Positions 7,565 through 9,420 of a stretch of DNA of 9,420 nucleotides are shown here, piece by piece. Location: the NCBI GenBank assembly GCA_021802225.1, contig JAKAAS010000038.1, positions 1 through 9,420 of the forward strand. The letters are read 5' to 3'. A program made the translations under genes and the position numbers. Each line of letters starts with the position of its first letter. The stretch's first letter is position 1. Origin of the DNA: Bacillota bacterium (lineage in GTDB: Bacteria > Bacillota_E > Sulfobacillia > Sulfobacillales > Sulfobacillaceae). The notes beneath the pieces were generated by a model. It was not told the origin of the DNA, ran no database searches, and saw nothing but the letters and a program-made list of their open reading frames with translations.

Positions 7565-7859
7565 GCCTCCCCCCTCCGCTTACGGTGCATGCCCGGTCAC
7601 AGCCCAGTGCGGCAGCGTCCGGATCGTGAGCGGCACAGGGGAAAACAGGGGACCAGCCAGAACGATTCCGCCGGATCTCAATAAAGGTTTGGGGGGTTCT
7701 TGTGACAATGGCGGGCACAAGCCGCAGCGCTCCGGCGCTTTTCTGCCCGCCACCCCTGATTGCGAGAGGCTCAGACCTCCTCGCGCAAACCCCGGCCCCT
7801 AGCTGGGAGGCACGGCAATTCCTTCCGCACGCTGCACGGCCACCAGACTCGCACCCCGC

Positions 7860-8375
7860 TCAACCTGTTCCTAAGCGGGCCAGCGCAAGCGCCAGCAGAG
7901 CAATCAGCGAAGCCAACATGACGCCCGCGATAATGAACGCAACCGGGTCGCTGTCGGTACCAATGAGGAATGCGGTTGTGATTCCTCCATAAAAGTTCCC
8001 TACGATCTTTCCGGGAGAAATGGTTCCAAGCTCTAAGTGACAGGATTTTCTCCGTAATAACCGCTCGCCATCAGCGAATTTAGCACAAACAGGGACCCCG
8101 ATAGGCCTCTCGTCAACAGCGCGAAGATGACAAAGAAAATGACACTGTGCGCGTCTTCGGCCACCAGCACCATGATGGAAAAATCCCATAACGGCGCATG
8201 CGTAAGCCATTGCCCGTTGCCCCCGCGATAATGACCACCGTACCCAAATGCATCGCGGTTCCCAATGGATAGCAGACACCCCCTCAAATAACGACGCGCC
8301 CGCAATCAGCATGAACTCAATCAACATTCACAAGGACTGTGGGGTCTTCCACATTTCATCCGCGTCAGTTGACTT
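7860..8375 (-). pseudogene. Frameshifted C-terminal half of an MFS transporter
   Basis: No single frame is intact, but stitching minus-strand frames gives a coherent membrane-protein half. From the right edge it reads STDADEMWKTPQSL, a TGA, then EFMLIAGASLFEG, YPLGTAMHLGTVVIIAGATG in a second frame, then WDFSIMVLVAEDAHSVIFF and LTRGLSGSLFVLNSLMASG in a third, then back to the first frame with LGTISPGKIVGNFYGG and DPVAFIIAGVMLASLIALL up to the stop at 7860-7862. The linker MWKTPQ before a helix, and the GTIS...GNFYGG pattern before the last two helices, resemble helices 7 to 12 of MFS proteins, possibly of the oxalate:formate antiporter/monocarboxylate branch. At least three frame disruptions and the missing N-terminal half mark it as dead. 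The right end is uncertain because the frame fades into the exporter promoter. Confidence 0.55.
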
Positions 8376-8400
8376 TAATACTATATAACGTATAGTATTA
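8369..8400 (+). promoter_or_regulatory. Vegetative promoter overlapped by a perfect 10-5-10 palindromic operator
   Basis: A -35 hexamer TTGACT (8369-8374, five of six consensus) is followed after 16 bases by a -10 hexamer TATAGT (8391-8396, five of six). Filling the spacer and the -10 is an exact inverted repeat: TAATACTATA (8376-8385), five bases TAACG, then TATAGTATTA (8391-8400). A dimeric repressor bound here would block RNA polymerase. The AT-rich symmetric design fits ArsR-, TetR- or MarR-type repressors, but no such gene lies in the window. Transcription should start near 8403, giving a leader of about 50 bases before the exporter ATG at 8455. Confidence 0.75.
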
Positions 8401-8434
8401 GGGCATTAAAATAGAGCAGGAAGGCCTGCGGCAG

Positions 8435-8441
8435 AGAGGAG
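8435..8441 (+). promoter_or_regulatory. Ribosome binding site of the TauE/SafE gene, long spacing
   Basis: AGAGGAG lies 13 bases before the ATG at 8455, longer than the usual 5 to 10, and partly inside the 8-base palindrome GGAGCTCC (8438-8445). No closer in-frame start exists upstream, so the ATG is kept. Translation may be modest. Confidence 0.5.
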
Positions 8442-8454
8442 CTCCCTACCAGCA

Positions 8455-9225
8455 ATGGACATCGTCGTCTATTTAGTCATCGGCCTCATAACCGGGGCGC
8501 TGACCGGATTTTCTGGAGCGAGCGCGGTCGTCATCGTGGTGCCCGCATTGACTCTGGGCATGCATGTCCCTTTTCGCACGGCCGTTGGCACCAGTCTCGC
8601 CGTCGATGTGGTAACCTCGGTCACGGTGGCCTGGAGTTATGCCCGGCAGCATCATGTGGCGCTCAAGCAAGGAGCGCTCCTCATGCTGGGAGCCATGGCC
8701 GGGGCGCAGACCGGCGTCATTTTGTCTCACCACATCCCTACCGCCTGGCTGACGGTGGCCTTCGGGGTGTTCATGGTGGCCATGTCCTGGAATTTTCTGT
8801 CTCACGCGTGGCGCAATGCGCCTCTGGTCATTCCTCCCGTGCCGGGGCAGGAACGGAAGGCGCCGAGCTGGACCATGGTGGCGGCGGTCGGGGTCTTGGG
8901 ATTTCTAATTGGCAACATCTCCGGACTGATCGGCGCATCCGGAGGCATTCTGTTTTTAGTGGCGCTGCTGTACGGCCTGCGGTATTCGCTGCGGACGGCC
9001 ATTGGCACGGGCACTGCGGTGATGGCGTTATCGGCCCTCAGCGGTGCCGTGGGATACGGGTGGCATCACGAGATTGACGGCACCGGATTTCTCCTGATTG
9101 GAGTGATTGCCGTGGTCACGGGATATCTGGTGGCGCACTATGCCCAGCGTATTCGCGAACGGTACCAGGTCGGCGGGACGGGCCTGCTCCTACTCGCCGT
9201 GGGAGTCTCGATGCTGATTCACTGA
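8455..9225 (+). CDS. TauE/SafE-family membrane exporter (sulfite/organosulfonate type)
   Basis: A 256-residue polytopic inner-membrane protein of the TauE/SafE (formerly DUF81) family. Characterised relatives export sulfite, sulfoacetate or other sulfur-containing anions, though many members are untested. The two-fold internal repeat typical of the family is clear: GALTGFSGASAVVIVVPALT with FRTAVGTSLAVDVVTS (14-55) corresponds to GNISGLIGASGGILFLVALL with LRTAIGTGTAVMALSA (153-194). About eight hydrophobic segments are visible, with a polar loop around residues 118-140. The length is normal and both ends look complete. It is visibly richer in G+C than the regulator and transporter genes to its left, and is separated from them by about 1.7 kb of decayed sequence, so it likely has a separate history. 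It has its own promoter with an overlapping palindromic operator, suggesting ligand-controlled expression. The family call is secure; a sulfur substrate is an inference. Confidence 0.92.
   Translation: MDIVVYLVIGLITGALTGFSGASAVVIVVPALTLGMHVPFRTAVGTSLAVDVVTSVTVAWSYARQHHVALKQGALLMLGAMAGAQTGVILSHHIPTAWLTVAFGVFMVAMSWNFLSHAWRNAPLVIPPVPGQERKAPSWTMVAAVGVLGFLIGNISGLIGASGGILFLVALLYGLRYSLRTAIGTGTAVMALSALSGAVGYGWHHEIDGTGFLLIGVIAVVTGYLVAHYAQRIRERYQVGGTGLLLLAVGVSMLIH
8558..8579 (+). repeat. First copy of an exact 22-base direct repeat, inside the TauE/SafE gene
   Basis: This stretch begins GCATGCATG and ends TTTTCGCAC. It encodes residues 36-41 of the exporter (MHVPFR) plus parts of the flanking codons. 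The identical sequence forms the last 22 bases of the window (9399-9420). The base before it differs between copies (G here, C there), so the left boundary of identity is at 8558. The right boundary cannot be seen. Confidence 0.95.
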
Positions 9226-9398
9226 ACGGAAGTTCATGGGTGATTCGGCTAATACCACAATAGAACGTGCGGCGACGAATCTTGCGGTGAATTCGTCTCT
9301 CTGCACGGGAGGAATCCAGTCCCTGCGGACAGCCGTCGTCAACTGACAGTCCACCGCCATGCCATCTCGTCTATCGCTCCCATCTTTTCTGTAAACAC
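9226..9398. other. Region after the exporter gene: small hairpin, no recognisable gene
   Basis: A 7-bp inverted repeat, GACGAAT (9274-9280) and ATTCGTC (9291-9297) with a ten-base loop, follows the exporter stop by about 50 bases. It lacks a T tract, so it is at best a weak terminator. A 36-codon plus frame (9236-9346) and an open minus frame running off the right edge exist, but neither resembles a family I know. Confidence 0.3.
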
Positions 9399-9420
9399 GC
9401 ATGCATGTCCCTTTTCGCAC
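9399..9420 (+). repeat. Second copy of the 22-base direct repeat, at the window edge
   Basis: Identical over all 22 bases to 8558-8579 within the exporter gene, in the same orientation 841 bases downstream, and cut by the window end. In the exporter reading frame the copy would read MHVPFR directly from an ATG at 9401, with an in-frame TAA two codons before that ATG. If the match continues, it is a 5'-truncated second exporter copy. Confidence 0.9.

Noticed and set aside
7470..7802. 110-codon plus frame in the decayed region
   Set aside because: Its composition is proline/glycine/serine-rich as expected from G+C-rich shadow frames, and the minus strand reads better.
9236..9346. 36-codon plus frame after the exporter, faintly like the tail of a transposon-encoded TnpB-type protein
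   Set aside because: It lacks zinc-ribbon cysteines and catalytic motifs, and the resemblance is only an impression. It is too short to call.
9190..9420. 76-codon minus frame running off the right edge
   Set aside because: It overlaps the exporter 3' end and the repeat, shows no family motif, and its content is probably the antisense of non-coding or duplicated DNA.

Overview
The window looks like a chromosomal stretch from a member of the Bacillota with moderate G+C. Three of its genes start behind textbook GGAGG-type ribosome binding sites, and a CdaR/PucR-type regulator sits beside fatty-acid or organic-acid CoA genes. A thermophilic or acidophilic, sulfur-associated lineage (the Alicyclobacillus/Sulfobacillus kind) would fit, but that is a guess. 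No rRNA, tRNA, CRISPR array or intact transposase is visible.

Left part (1-4846): a minus-strand catabolic operon, transcribed right to left. It runs from an AMP-forming acyl-CoA synthetase (3008-4705) through a 12-helix MFS carboxylate/aromatic-acid-type transporter (1557-2927) to a free-standing biotin carboxylase (75-1415), and probably on past the left edge, where the carboxyl carrier and carboxyltransferase subunits would be expected. The combined logic is to import an organic acid, activate it to a CoA thioester and carboxylate that thioester. This resembles the Bacillus yng-type branched-chain/leucine-like degradation clusters. The substrate cannot be read from the sequence.

Middle (4706-6664): a 141-base divergent intergenic region precedes a plus-strand GAF plus PucR-type regulator of 605 residues, the obvious candidate controller of the operon. 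The intergenic region carries a 6-bp-arm inverted repeat whose arms coincide with the -35 and -10 hexamers of possible promoters on both strands. The gap between synthetase and transporter holds a perfect 15-base palindrome.

Right part (6665-8375): about 1.7 kb without an intact gene, a graveyard. It contains faint insertion-sequence-like ends (6668-6955), a coding-looking minus-strand remnant interrupted by a single TGA (7244-7564), and the frameshifted C-terminal half of an MFS transporter (7860-8375, possibly of the oxalate:formate-antiporter-like branch).

Far right (8369-9420): an intact TauE/SafE-family sulfite/organosulfonate-type exporter (8455-9225) sits behind a strong vegetative promoter that is almost covered by a perfect 10-5-10 palindrome, a convincing repressor operator. 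The last 22 bases of the window repeat exactly a piece of this exporter gene, which suggests a truncated second copy just beyond the edge, a rearrangement, or an assembly artefact.
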